DNA of 64,000 nt from Muricoccus harenae (GTDB lineage: Bacteria; Pseudomonadota; Alphaproteobacteria; Acetobacterales; Acetobacteraceae), in NCBI RefSeq assembly GCF_009848505.1, contig NZ_WWDL01000013.1, forward strand, positions 1 through 64,000. The letters are read 5' to 3'. Below are positions 1 to 10,221 of the stretch, one piece after another; the first letter of the stretch is position 1; each line of letters opens with the position of its first letter. Under the pieces are notes generated by a model, which saw nothing but the letters and a program-made list of their open reading frames with translations, was not told where the DNA came from and searched no databases. The position numbers and the translations under genes are program-made.

Positions 1-834
1 TCCCTGGTGACGCTGGCGCACAAGGCCAGGATCACCTTGCGGCAGAACTACAACCGCTTGGCTCCGCGCCTGGCAGCGCAAGCGGGGCGGCACGCCCATG
101 CCCGGCAGTTCCGGCGCATGCGCAAGGTGCTGCGCACGCTAAAGGGCTACACGGGCCGCGTCCTGCGCGACATCGGCCGCAAGATCGGCGCCGTCCCTGA
201 CGAGCGGCTGCGGACACGGATCGAGCAGCGCATCGCGCTCGTCACGCGCCTGCTGCGACAGACGCCGAAAGCCCCGAACAAGATCTACGCCCTGCACGAG
301 CCGGAGGTGGACTGCATCTCCAAGGGCAAGGCCCGCATCCGCTACGAGTTCGGCTGCAAGGTCAGCATCGCCACCACGCTCGCCGGCGGCTTCGTCGTCG
401 GCATGCGCTCCATGCCCGGCAATCCCTATGACGGACACACCCTCGCGGACGCCCTCCAGCAGGTCGAAACCCTCACCGGGCGATGCCCCAGCCTCGCTGT
501 GGTCGATCGCGGCTACCGCGGCCATGGCGCCCACGGCACGAAGGTCCTCATCAGCGGCACACGGCGCGGCCTGACGCCGAGGCTGACAAGACTGCTCCGG
601 CGCCGCAGCGCCATCGAACCCGAGATCGGCCACATGAAGACCGACGGACGCCTCGCCCGCTGCGCCCTCAGGGGCACCCTCGGCGACGCCATCTTCGCCG
701 TGCTCTGCGGCTGCGGTCACAACATCCGCAAGATCCTCGCCCACCTCAGAGCTCTTTTGGCCGCTCTCATCGCCAGCCTCATCCAGGCGATCGACCGGGC
801 GAAACGCGACCAGATCACCGCCCACGCAGCCTGA
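1..834 (+). CDS. IS5-family transposase (5' end outside window)
   Basis: This is the C-terminal part of a DDE transposase that cuts and moves its insertion sequence. The frame is open to the first base of the window, so the N-terminus is missing; the GTG at 7 is not a real start. The visible part resembles the second half of IS5-group transposases: EPEVDCISKGKA, then GNPYDGHTL with the first acidic residue, VVDRGYRG with the second, and AIEPEIGHMK with the catalytic glutamate. All three acidic positions are present, and the C-terminus ends in a basic, leucine-rich tail as usual. Whether the element is active depends on sequence outside the window. Confidence 0.85.
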   Translation, partial: SLVTLAHKARITLRQNYNRLAPRLAAQAGRHAHARQFRRMRKVLRTLKGYTGRVLRDIGRKIGAVPDERLRTRIEQRIALVTRLLRQTPKAPNKIYALHEPEVDCISKGKARIRYEFGCKVSIATTLAGGFVVGMRSMPGNPYDGHTLADALQQVETLTGRCPSLAVVDRGYRGHGAHGTKVLISGTRRGLTPRLTRLLRRRSAIEPEIGHMKTDGRLARCALRGTLGDAIFAVLCGCGHNIRKILAHLRALLAALIASLIQAIDRAKRDQITAHAA

Positions 835-851
835 TGGGGTTATTCAAGGCC
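1..851 (+). mobile_element. IS5-family insertion sequence, right part only
   Basis: The element enters from the left edge. Its transposase ends at 834, and the sequence after it, reading GGGGTTATTCAAGGC, has the look of an IS5-type terminal inverted repeat. From about 853 onward the reading frame belongs to another transposase family, so the right end lies near 851. The left end and target duplication are outside the window, so the exact boundary is inferred. Confidence 0.6.
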
Positions 852-1960
852 GACGAGCTACACCCCCAACCTTGTCCGGCGCCGCATGGCCCAGGTTGAG
901 GCGAGTGTCGCGCGCTACCTGGCCGCGCTGGAGACGGCAGACCGGCAGGAGGACGAGACGGCTCGGGTGAGGACTGCCCGGCTGGAGGACAGGCTGGCGA
1001 GCCTGGCGCGGCGGATGGAGCAGCTGCACGAGATGGAGGAGGCGGTCCGCACCGCACCCGACGGGCAGGTCTCGATCACCGACCCGGACGCGCGGGCGAT
1101 GGCGACGAGCGCCAAGGATTCGGGGATCGTCGGCTACAACGTGCAGGCGGCGGTAGACACGGAGCACCACCTGATCGTGGCGCACGAGGTAACGAACATC
1201 GGCAACGACCGCGCCCAGCTTTCGGGCATGTCGGAGCGGGCGCGGAACGCCATGGGTCACGAGGGGCTGACCGGCCTCGCTGACCGGGGCTACTTCGCCG
1301 GCGAGGAGATCCTCGCTTGCGAGAGGGCCGGCATCACGCCTCTCGTGCCCAAGCCACAGACCTCGGGTGCCAAGGCCGCGGGACGCTTCGGCAAGCAGGA
1401 CTTCATCTACCTGCCCGAGGTTGACGAGTACCGATGCCCGGCCGGGGAGCGGCTGACCTGGCGTTGCAACAGCGTCGAGAACGGGATGACGATCCGTGCC
1501 TACTGGGCCAGCACCTGTCAGACGTGCCCGATGAAAGCGCAATGTACGACCGGCAAGGAACGCCGCATCAAGCGTTGGGAGCATGAGCACGTCGTTGACG
1601 CCATGCAGCGACGCCTTGACCTGAAGCCAGATGCCATGCGGGTGCGACGGTGGACGGCTGAGCATCCTTTCGGCACGATCAAGGCGTGGATGGGTGCCAC
1701 CCACTTCCTCACTCGTGGCCTGCGGCGGGTCAGCACGGAGATGAGCCTGCACGTGCTGGCCTACAACATGAAGCGGGTGATCGCGATCTGCGGCATCGAG
1801 CCACTGCTGGCAGCTCTCCCGGCGAGATAGGGACCGAGCTGCGCCTCGCGCAGCACAGCCGCATCCCTCCGCGTGTCAGCCGAACCGGGCAGGCCACTAC
1901 CAGCAGCGGATTGGACCAGGATCGCCAAAGCCCAGATGCCGTGTTTTCACACAGCCTCGG
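852..1960 (+). mobile_element. IS1182-family insertion sequence remnant
   Basis: This is the right part of an IS1182-type element whose left part was split off by the IS5-type insertion. The transposase reading frame continues upstream of its first ATG to about 853 without a start codon, as expected for an interrupted gene. The right end is uncertain; the end coordinate is placed loosely after a TTTTCACACAGCC stretch near 1941. Confidence 0.5.
853..1830 (+). pseudogene. IS1182-family transposase, N-terminus lost to IS5 insertion
   Basis: The frame reads YTPNLVRRR immediately before the first ATG at 886, matching the middle of IS1182-type transposases rather than a start. Downstream it contains ITDPDARAM with the first catalytic aspartate, LADRGYF with the second, a cysteine-bearing stretch (CQTCPMKAQC) usual in this family, and EHPFGTIK with the catalytic glutamate. 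About 320 residues remain of a protein usually near 450-500. In-frame sequence upstream meets a stop at 832-834, which is the stop codon of the IS5 transposase, so the two genes share a junction. The protein cannot be made in full length. Confidence 0.8.
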
Positions 1961-2267
1961 CGCGAAGCGGCCCTGAGCCGTTTCTAGGCCTTTCCCCCAC
2001 GCGAAGGCGTGACCTGGGGCGTGTGATCAGGACGCGCGCCTTCAGGGCGCGCCGGTGCACGCGCGCTCCACACCAAGGTCAGACCGAGACCAGGCCGTCG
2101 CCGTACCCATTGGGCCGGACGAGGGGCGCAGCCCGAGTGCCGCAACACCGTAGGCCTATGCAGAGAGGAACAAGCTTAATAGCCGTCGATATCGATCCCT
2201 TCCGCCCCTACCATCTCTCACTTCTTGACCGTCACACATCTATGTCACACATTCCCCACAAGCCGAC
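1831..2267. other. Gene-poor stretch between IS remnant and integrase
   Basis: No convincing coding sequence is visible. It contains the presumed right end of the IS1182 element and a perfect 7-bp stem (GCGCGCC / GGCGCGC, 5-base loop) at 2034-2052. From about 2160 it becomes AT-richer than the chromosome. An open frame at 1873-2271 has no recognisable similarity and an unconvincing residue composition. Confidence 0.5.
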
Positions 2268-4496
2268 CTAAGACCCTGAACCAGTAAAAGAATCTCGAAG
2301 CCGAGTTGGGGATCCTGGCGACCCAACAGTCAAAGCGGTTCCTTTCTCACCAGTCGCTCGGCACTGAAAAATCGCGGTCTTCTCGAATGTGCAGGTGGGC
2401 GAGGTTGACCTCCGGATATGTAAGCCGGGCCAACAACGCTGCCACTGCATGTGCCTCGCGCCCCTTATCATATCGGCATCACCCTCGCCCGTTCCACTGG
2501 CGTGGCCGAGGAGATAGCTCAGGCGCAGCTGGTCGGAGTAGTCGTGCAGCTCCTCGCGCAAGCGGGTGTTGACGTTATGGCGAAACGCGTGGGCGCCGGC
2601 GCCTTCGCGAAAGACGCCGATGTCCCGACGATACTCCACGAACCACCGCGTGATACGCGGGCCTCGCTTCTGGTCAGCTCCCTGAGGCTCAAGATCGGGG
2701 AAGAGCGGATCGGTCGGCTGCGGGGCGATGCGCGCGACATACTCCAGGAAGCCCAGCCGAATGAGTTCCGGGTGGATCGGGACCGCACGCTTCGCGCTGT
2801 TGTTCTTCAGACGCCGATGCTCTGTTGTAATCTCCATCTGCCAGACGCCAGCCTCGTTCCTGACGTCCTTCCGACGGAGGTCGGCGACCTCCTCAAGTCG
2901 CGTGCCCTCAAAGATGCATAGCAGTGGGATCCAGAACCGGGCGTCGCGAGTGATCGCCGTTCCCGGAGCGGAACGCCGGGAGGGATCACGGCCGGTCCAG
3001 ACAGCGGAGGAGAACAGCTGGCGTAGCTCCTCTCCTGTCCACTGGTCGCGCGCTTCGCGAGCGTCATCGAGCGAGAAGTCGTGCTCGCCAATGATGTCGT
3101 TCCGCTCGGTCAGGGTGAGGTGGCCGCGATCCACGGCAAGCTTGAAAAACACGGAGAGGGCGGAAAGGTGGCGTTTGACTGTCTTGTCCGTCAGTCGCTG
3201 TGCGTCAGTCTCGTCCGCGCGCTCGATCAATTCCTGGACCGAGAGGTCCTTATCCTTCGGCGACTTCCCGTAGCGAGAGGGAAGGCGACGCAGGGTATCG
3301 AGGAAGGCTGTGATGTCCTGGCGTCTGTACTCCCGCACGGGGCGGTCACCGACGATTTCGAAGAAGAGGCGGAGGGTTGTGCGCTCCTGGGCCATGCCTT
3401 GCTGGCGGATTTTGTCGCGCGTCCTTTTGCCGAAGAACGGCTCGACGAGAGAGGAGAGCGACACGGCGGGCGCAGTGGAGGGGGGCGCTGCGGCTGACGG
3501 CTCGGCGGGTACCGCAGTTGTCTGGCAAGGCTCCGGCGCCACAGCGGGCAGTGCAGGAGCAGCAATCTCGCCGGGCGCGACCGAGGGTGTTCGCGCCTCC
3601 TGCGGGGTGCTCGGATGCAGATGGAGGGCGGCCAGGGACGGGTCCTCTTCCGGAACGCTCTTGTAGATGCCTGCCTCCCGCGCGGCCTCCTCGCGGAACA
3701 CGCCCTCCAGCACCCGTAGGCCGACACGCTCAAGGAGCGGCCGGACCTCGGGCGTGATCTCGACGCCGGCGGCGGTAGCGGCGCTGACCACCATCTCGCG
3801 GGCCAAGGCGCCGTCGTTCACCATGAGGGCGCGCCTGACTACCACGGCGCGGCCGAGGGCCGCCTGGGACCGGCGCAGGGCCCCGGCGAGGGTGCTGCGC
3901 CGCATCGGGCGCTCGGGCGGTTGCGCCGATCCGACTGCGACTATGAGCGGCGCCGTCAGGTCGTCGGGAAGGTGAATTGGGCCGCCATCGCGACCAGCGA
4001 GACTGAGATGGGAGTCCGTAGGGTCGTCATCGGGGGGTGCGTCCTCCGCCGCGAGGACGAAGTCGAGGATCCTGTTGGCGAGGTCGGGGTCGAGGGAGAC
4101 CTCAACGTCCCCGCCAGTCGCAAGGACTGGGTCCGGTGCGCGCCGGGCACGCGCCGCCTCGAGCAGCGAGTGCATGTGGTCGCGTGCAAGGCCGGCGAAC
4201 TGGGCTGCGGTGATCGTCCCGGAAGCATCCATGGCGGCCGTCCTTTCGAGCAGCGCGTCCAGTTGCCGGGCCCGGGAGATGGCTATGCGGCGATCGCGCG
4301 TCCGCAAGGATAGCCGGACCGTCGGATTTCCGCTCGCGAGGTTTGTGCCTCGCACGAGGGGGGCGGGGAGGCGGCGGCGCCAGTACCAGATGCCGCTGCG
4401 GTGGGTGAGATGGGCGGGAACGAGGTAGGGAGAGCAGGCTCGGCGCGGGGCTGGATCCGGACTGACCTGCGCCGTTGTGGCCCAGTGATGTGTCAC
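2268..4496 (-). pseudogene. Tyrosine recombinase / phage-type integrase, frameshifted C-terminus
   Basis: The protein begins with a DUF6538-like N-terminal segment (GIWYWRRRLP), followed by a long variable region, a core-binding domain and the catalytic domain. Catalytic-domain residues visible are the first arginine (FEGTRLEEVADLR), the HAFRH box and the LLGHAS box. Just after GTGEGDA the frame changes: near 2476 one base appears to be missing. In the alternative frame the minus strand continues RYDKGREAHAVAALLARL and stops at 2347-2349, which looks like the ancestral C-terminus with the nucleophilic tyrosine. The frame as found reads on for about 60 unrelated residues to 2268, so the tyrosine is lost and the enzyme is probably dead. 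It lies next to tRNA-Gln, its likely attachment site. The start at 4496 is the first ATG; a later one is possible. Confidence 0.85.
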
Positions 4497-4569
4497 AGTT
4501 GTGCGTCTCGCCGCCTGGGGTGGGCGCGATCACCAACGTTCACTGTGAGATCAGAAGCTTGTGCCGGAG

Positions 4570-4643
4570 TGGCTGGGGAACCTGGATTCGAACCAAGACT
4601 GCCCGAGTCAGAGTCGGGAGTTCTACCGTTAAACTATTCCCCA
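4570..4643 (-). tRNA. tRNA-Gln (anticodon CUG)
   Basis: On the minus strand the gene starts TGGGGAATAG and ends TTCCCCAGCCA. The 7-bp acceptor stem TGGGGAA/TTCCCCA pairs fully, with G as discriminator and an encoded CCA. The anticodon stem CCCGA/TCGGG closes a 7-base loop CTCTGAC, giving anticodon CTG, which reads CAG. The T arm carries GGTTCGAATCC. Its 3' end faces the integrase pseudogene, consistent with use as an integration site that left the tRNA intact. Confidence 0.95.
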
Positions 4644-4660
4644 ACGGCAGGCGGGGCGCC

Positions 4661-4688
4661 CTATAGCCCGGTGCGGACGGCCCTGCAA
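4661..4688 (-). promoter_or_regulatory. Likely promoter of tRNA-Gln
   Basis: On the minus strand a TTGCAG -35-like hexamer (4683-4688) is followed after 16 bases by CTATAG (4661-4666), and the tRNA begins 17 bases further on. Both hexamers fit a housekeeping sigma-70 promoter and the geometry suits a stable RNA gene. It is assigned by inspection only. Confidence 0.45.
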
Positions 4689-4764
4689 CCCGCCCCGTGA
4701 CGCGCGGGTGGAATAAGGGCTTGCCCCACCCCATTTGCAAGCGGATCATTCGTCGACCATTGCC

Positions 4765-5838
4765 ATGCAAACCCGGAACGCCCACCAGCCGCCGGGTGGC
4801 AGGCGGGGGGAGGGCCCCCCGGTGCCGCCCACCAGTCTTCCCTCAGGCCATCTCTCCTGGGGGGCGCCGATCTATGCCGCGCTGGATCTGGGCACGAACA
4901 ACTGCCGCCTGCTGGTCGCCAGTCCCTCCGGACCCGGGGGGTTCCGGGTGCTGGATAGCTTCAGCCGCATCGTCCGCCTCGGCGAAGGGCTGAGCTCCAC
5001 CGGTGCCCTTTCGGATGCCGCCATGGACCGTGCGGAGGCGGCGCTGGAGGCCTGCGGCCAAAAGCTGGCCCGCCGCCCCATCCAGGTCGTACAGGCGGTC
5101 GCCACCGAGGCCTGCCGCCGCGCCACTAACGGACCGCGCTTCATACAGCGGGCGGAAAAGGCCCTCGGCGCGCCCATCCGCGTCATTCCGGCCCGGGAGG
5201 AGGCGGAGCTGGCCATGGAATCCTGCGCCCCTCTCTTCCGCCCGGAGGACCGGCGCGCCCTGCTCTTCGACATCGGCGGTGGATCGACTGAAATCGCCTG
5301 GATCCGCACCGACGAGCCGGGGCGGCCACGGTTGATCGGCACCATCTCCGTCCCGCTCGGCGTCGTCACCCTGGTTGAGCGCGACGGCGCCGCCTGCTTC
5401 GGGGGCGAGGGGTTCGACCGGGTCGTCCAGGAGGTGGCTGCCCGCTTCGAGGCCTTCGATTCGGTCCACCGGATCCGCCAGGAGATGCGTGGGGGCGGGG
5501 TGCGGCTGATGGGCACCTCCGGCACTGTCACCACCCTGGCCGGCATCGCGCTGGACCTGCCGCGCTACAGCCGCGCAGCGGTGGACGGGCATGACCTGAA
5601 GATGAGCTGCGCAGACCGGGCGCTGGAGGCGCTTCGGGCGATGGGCCGCGCTGGCCTGGCCGCGCATCCCTGCATTGGGCCGGAGCGGGTTGATTTCGTC
5701 CTCCCGGGATGCGCCATCTACGCAGCCATCCGCGAGGTCTGGCCGGCGGCTGGCATCACTGTCTGCGATCGTGGCCTGCGCGAAGGGCTGCTGCTGCGGG
5801 CGATGCGGGACCGCCGCCGCGCCCGCCGCGGCGCCTGA
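4765..5838 (+). CDS. ppx: Ppx/GppA family phosphatase (exopolyphosphatase-like)
   Basis: A cytosolic enzyme of the Ppx/GppA family, which hydrolyses polyphosphate ends or pppGpp. The actin-like ATPase fold is seen in DLGTNNCRLLVA (phosphate 1 loop, about residue 38) and DIGGGSTEI (phosphate 2 loop). MGTSGTVTTLAG and the conserved C-terminal part of the single Ppx-GppA domain follow. At about 357 residues it is the short alphaproteobacterial form without the extra HD-like domain of E. coli Ppx. The ATG at 4765 is used, but no clear ribosome site precedes it and a TTG at 4735 is in frame; the first 30 residues are low-complexity and the true start may be later. It is followed after 21 bases by rlmE, a common pairing in Alphaproteobacteria. 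The choice between Ppx and GppA activity is not settled by sequence. Confidence 0.85.
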   Translation: MQTRNAHQPPGGRRGEGPPVPPTSLPSGHLSWGAPIYAALDLGTNNCRLLVASPSGPGGFRVLDSFSRIVRLGEGLSSTGALSDAAMDRAEAALEACGQKLARRPIQVVQAVATEACRRATNGPRFIQRAEKALGAPIRVIPAREEAELAMESCAPLFRPEDRRALLFDIGGGSTEIAWIRTDEPGRPRLIGTISVPLGVVTLVERDGAACFGGEGFDRVVQEVAARFEAFDSVHRIRQEMRGGGVRLMGTSGTVTTLAGIALDLPRYSRAAVDGHDLKMSCADRALEALRAMGRAGLAAHPCIGPERVDFVLPGCAIYAAIREVWPAAGITVCDRGLREGLLLRAMRDRRRARRGA

Positions 5839-5859
5839 ACGCTACCCAAGGACTGATCC

Positions 5860-6561
5860 GTGACTGAATCCAGCAAAATGGGGGGCGCCCGCAACCTCAC
5901 CACGCGCCTGCGCACCGCCAGGGGCCGCACCACCGCCAGCCAGAAGTGGCTCGAGCGCCAGCTGAACGACCCCTATGTGAAGGCCGCCAAGGCCGCGGGC
6001 TACCGCTCTCGGGCCGCCTTCAAGATCCTCGAGCTGGACGAGCGTTTCAAGCTGTTCCAGTCGCACCAGCGCATCGTGGATCTGGGCGCCGCTCCCGGCG
6101 GCTGGACACAGGTCGCGGTCCGGCGCGCTGGCGAGAGGGGCAAGGTGGTTGCACTGGATATTCTGCCGATGGAGCCCATGAATGGTGCGATCGTCCTGCA
6201 GGGTGACTTCCAGGAGGAGGAAGCCGAGCGCGCGGTGCTGGACGCCCTGGCGGGCCAGGCCGATCTGGTGATGTCGGACATCGCGCCCAACACCACCGGC
6301 CACAACGCGACCGACCACCTGCGGATCCTTGCCCTGGTGGAGTTGGCGGCGGATTTCGCGCGCAAGGTCCTGGCACCGGGCGGCGCCTTCGTGGCCAAGG
6401 TCTTCCAGGGTGGGACCGAGCGTGAGCTGCTGAACGCACTCAAGCGCGACTACGCCACGGTGCGCCACGCCAAGCCGCCCGCAAGCCGCAAGGATAGCGC
6501 CGAGATGTATGTGGTCGCGCAGGGCTTCCGGGGCGGGCAGGGGGCTGGGCCGGGACGCTGA
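5860..6561 (+). CDS. rlmE: 23S rRNA (uridine-2'-O-)-methyltransferase RlmE (FtsJ/RrmJ)
   Basis: RlmE methylates the 2'-OH of U2552 in the A-loop of 23S rRNA using S-adenosylmethionine during late 50S assembly. The SAM-binding motif is DLGAAPGGW, and the catalytic K-D-K-E tetrad can be traced as the lysine in SQKWLERQ, the aspartate in VMSDIAPNTTG, the lysine in FVAKVFQG and the glutamate in SAEMYVVAQGF. The 233-residue length is slightly longer than E. coli RlmE because of a basic, glycine-rich N-terminal tail, as is normal in Alphaproteobacteria. A GTG start is chosen because AAGGA lies about 8 bases upstream. It probably shares a transcript with the Ppx gene. Confidence 0.95.
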   Translation: MTESSKMGGARNLTTRLRTARGRTTASQKWLERQLNDPYVKAAKAAGYRSRAAFKILELDERFKLFQSHQRIVDLGAAPGGWTQVAVRRAGERGKVVALDILPMEPMNGAIVLQGDFQEEEAERAVLDALAGQADLVMSDIAPNTTGHNATDHLRILALVELAADFARKVLAPGGAFVAKVFQGGTERELLNALKRDYATVRHAKPPASRKDSAEMYVVAQGFRGGQGAGPGR

Positions 6562-6698
6562 GGTAGGCCGCTGAGCCGCAGCCTAGGCCAGTGCCACCGG
6601 CTTTGCAGCGCCGGACCGCAACCCAAGCCGGCGGCGGGGGGCAGCCTCTCGCTGGCGTCATGCGGCCGGCCTTGCGGCACGGGCCTCAACAAGCGTAG

Positions 6699-8243
<1,545 letters not shown>

Positions 8244-8304
8244 GGCCCTTCGCGCGCCGCATCCTGGCGGTGCGCACCGGCCGCACCACCTCCGTCAGGA
8301 TGAC

Positions 8305-9612
8305 ATGACCCCGCTCGCACGCATCTCCGCCGCCATCTCCCTCCTGGACGCGCTGGAGGCCGCCCCACGTCGTCCCGCCGACGCGGTGGCGAACGACTTC
8401 TTCCGCGCCCGCCGCTTCATCGGCGGCGGGGACCGCCGCGCCATCGCCGACCGCGCCTGGGGTGTGGTGCGGGAGAGGGCGCGGCTCGACTGGCATCTCG
8501 ACCATGTCGGCGCCGCCCCCACCGGGCGGCTGCTGATGGCTGCCTACATGGTCCTCGCCGAAAGTGGGGGCCTGGCCGGGGTGGAGGCTGCCTTCAACGG
8601 TTCGCAATATGCCGAGCGGGCCCTGAGCAACGACGAGCGGCGCTTCCTCGCCAAGCTGGAGGGCCGCCCCCTCCTGCATCCGAAGATGGACGAGGCCACA
8701 CGCCTCAACCTGCCGGAATGGGCGCTGCCAGGCTTGCGGGCCCGCTTCGGCGACGCGCTTCCGGAGGCCGCTGCCGGCCTGGAGGGCTCCGCGCCGCTGG
8801 ACCTCAGGGTGAACCTGCTTCGCACCACGCGGGAGGCCGCAGCCCAGGCCCTGGCGGCTGAGGGCATTCCCACCACCCCGACACCCATTTCCCCTTGGGG
8901 CCTGCGGATTGCGGACCGCCGACCGGTCCTCGCGACCCAGGCATTCCAGGATGGGCTCATCGAGATCCAGGACGAGGGCAGCCAGCTGATCGCCCTGCTG
9001 GCCGATGCGAAGCCAGGGATGAAGGTGGCTGATTACTGCGCTGGGGCTGCCGGCAAGACCCTGGCCATGGCGGCCACAATGGGCAACCGCGGCCGCATTG
9101 CCGCGCTGGACGTCTCCGCCCCCCGCCTCACCGGAGCCACCAAGCGCCTGCGCCGCGCTGGCGTGGACAATGCCGAGACGCATCTCCTGGAAACCGGTGA
9201 CCGCTGGGTGAAGCGCCGCGCCGCTACCTTCGACCGCGTGCTGGTGGATGCGCCCTGCACCGGCACCGGCACCTGGCGCCGCAATCCGGATGCACGGCTC
9301 CGCACGACCGACCGCGACTATGCGGAGCTGATCACGAAACAGCGCGCAATCCTCGATCGGGCCGCGTCCCTGGTGCGCCCCGGCGGGAAGCTGATCTACG
9401 CTACCTGCTCGGTACTTCCCGGGGAGGATGAAGAGCAGGTGCGCGACTTCCTCGACCATCACGTCGACTTCGCCGCGCTGCCCCTGGCCGAGGCCTGGGC
9501 GGAGGTTGGGATGCAGGGGCCGCCGCCCGGCGAAGGGCCGCATATGGCCTTGGCCCCCCACAGCCACGGCACGGACGGCTTCTTCGCCGCCGTGCTGCGA
9601 CGGCGGCCCTGA
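8305..9612 (+). CDS. rsmB: 16S rRNA (cytosine-C5)-methyltransferase, RsmB family
   Basis: This enzyme family methylates cytosine C5 in 16S rRNA (C967 in E. coli). The N-terminal part is an NusB-like RNA-binding region. The catalytic half has the SAM motif DYCAGAAGKT, DAPCTGTGTWRRNPD with the release cysteine near residue 318, and YATCSVLPGEDEEQV with the nucleophile near 368. The ATG at 8305 is preferred because TCAGGA precedes it by a few bases and the protein then starts like its relatives; an in-frame extension to 8116 would run back into guaB. The gene lies 60 bases after guaB in the guaB-guaA interval. Confidence 0.88.
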   Translation: MTPLARISAAISLLDALEAAPRRPADAVANDFFRARRFIGGGDRRAIADRAWGVVRERARLDWHLDHVGAAPTGRLLMAAYMVLAESGGLAGVEAAFNGSQYAERALSNDERRFLAKLEGRPLLHPKMDEATRLNLPEWALPGLRARFGDALPEAAAGLEGSAPLDLRVNLLRTTREAAAQALAAEGIPTTPTPISPWGLRIADRRPVLATQAFQDGLIEIQDEGSQLIALLADAKPGMKVADYCAGAAGKTLAMAATMGNRGRIAALDVSAPRLTGATKRLRRAGVDNAETHLLETGDRWVKRRAATFDRVLVDAPCTGTGTWRRNPDARLRTTDRDYAELITKQRAILDRAASLVRPGGKLIYATCSVLPGEDEEQVRDFLDHHVDFAALPLAEAWAEVGMQGPPPGEGPHMALAPHSHGTDGFFAAVLRRRP

Positions 9613-9636
9613 GCCCGTGACGACCGGGAGTGCACC

Positions 9637-10200
9637 ATGATCCAGGTGCGGCGCGCCCGGCCGGAAGACGCGCCCGCCGTCGGCGCCATCCACCGCCTGG
9701 TCTGGCAGGACAGCTACCCGGGCATCCTGCCTGACTCCTATCTCGCAGGGCTGGACCAGCGCCGGATTGCCGCTGGCTATCTGCGGGGCATGCTCGCCCG
9801 GCGGGGCGGGGAGGCTATCTTCGTCGCCTGTGCGGCGGACGGGAATGTGGTGGGCTTTGCCTCCGCGGCTCGCGCCCGGAGGGAAGGCATCGCGGAAGGA
9901 GAGATCGAAACGCTCTACCTGTTGCCGGATTGGCGGGAGCAGGGGATTGGGCGCCGGCTGATGCGCGCGTCAGCAGCCCATCTCTCCGCCATTGGCTGCA
10001 GTTCCGCCATGCTCTGGGTGCTCTCCGCCAATGGCGCGGGCTGGTTCTATCGCCATCTCGGGGGCCGGCCCGTAGGGCGGGAGGTGATCCACTTCGGTGG
10101 CTGTTCGGTGGAGCAGACCGCGGTGCTGTGGAACCCAATCGGCCTGCTGCTGGAGGCCACCGCGGCGACGCGGGAGGGGGATGCGCTCGGAGAGGGTTGA
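9637..10200 (+). CDS. GNAT-family N-acetyltransferase
   Basis: A 187-residue single-domain acetyl-CoA-dependent acyltransferase of unknown substrate. The characteristic acetyl-CoA loop is seen as LYLLPDWREQGIGRRLM (Q/R-x-x-G-x-G/A motif), preceded by the beta-4 strand that follows GEIETLY and followed by helix 4 and ANGAGWFYRHLGG, typical of GNATs. A GGGAG sequence lies just before the ATG. It sits between rsmB and guaA with short spacers (24 and about 20 bases), so it is probably co-transcribed. No evidence ties it to ribosomal protein acetylation. Confidence 0.85.
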   Translation: MIQVRRARPEDAPAVGAIHRLVWQDSYPGILPDSYLAGLDQRRIAAGYLRGMLARRGGEAIFVACAADGNVVGFASAARARREGIAEGEIETLYLLPDWREQGIGRRLMRASAAHLSAIGCSSAMLWVLSANGAGWFYRHLGGRPVGREVIHFGGCSVEQTAVLWNPIGLLLEATAATREGDALGEG

Positions 10201-10221
10201 AGCGCGGCCCATTCTGTGGTG

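Larger units (their letters stand above)
1..4572. other. Edge of an integrated element ending at tRNA-Gln
   Basis: The segment holds two nested IS transposase remnants and a tyrosine integrase gene and stops at the 3' end of tRNA-Gln. Integrases of this type commonly use tRNA 3' ends as attachment sites, and here the integrase start lies about 75 bases from the CCA end of the tRNA. The stretch around 2160-2480 is visibly less GC-rich than the flanking chromosome. The other boundary, and a duplicated piece of the tRNA 3' end that would mark attR, are not in the window. The extent is therefore an inference. Confidence 0.6.
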
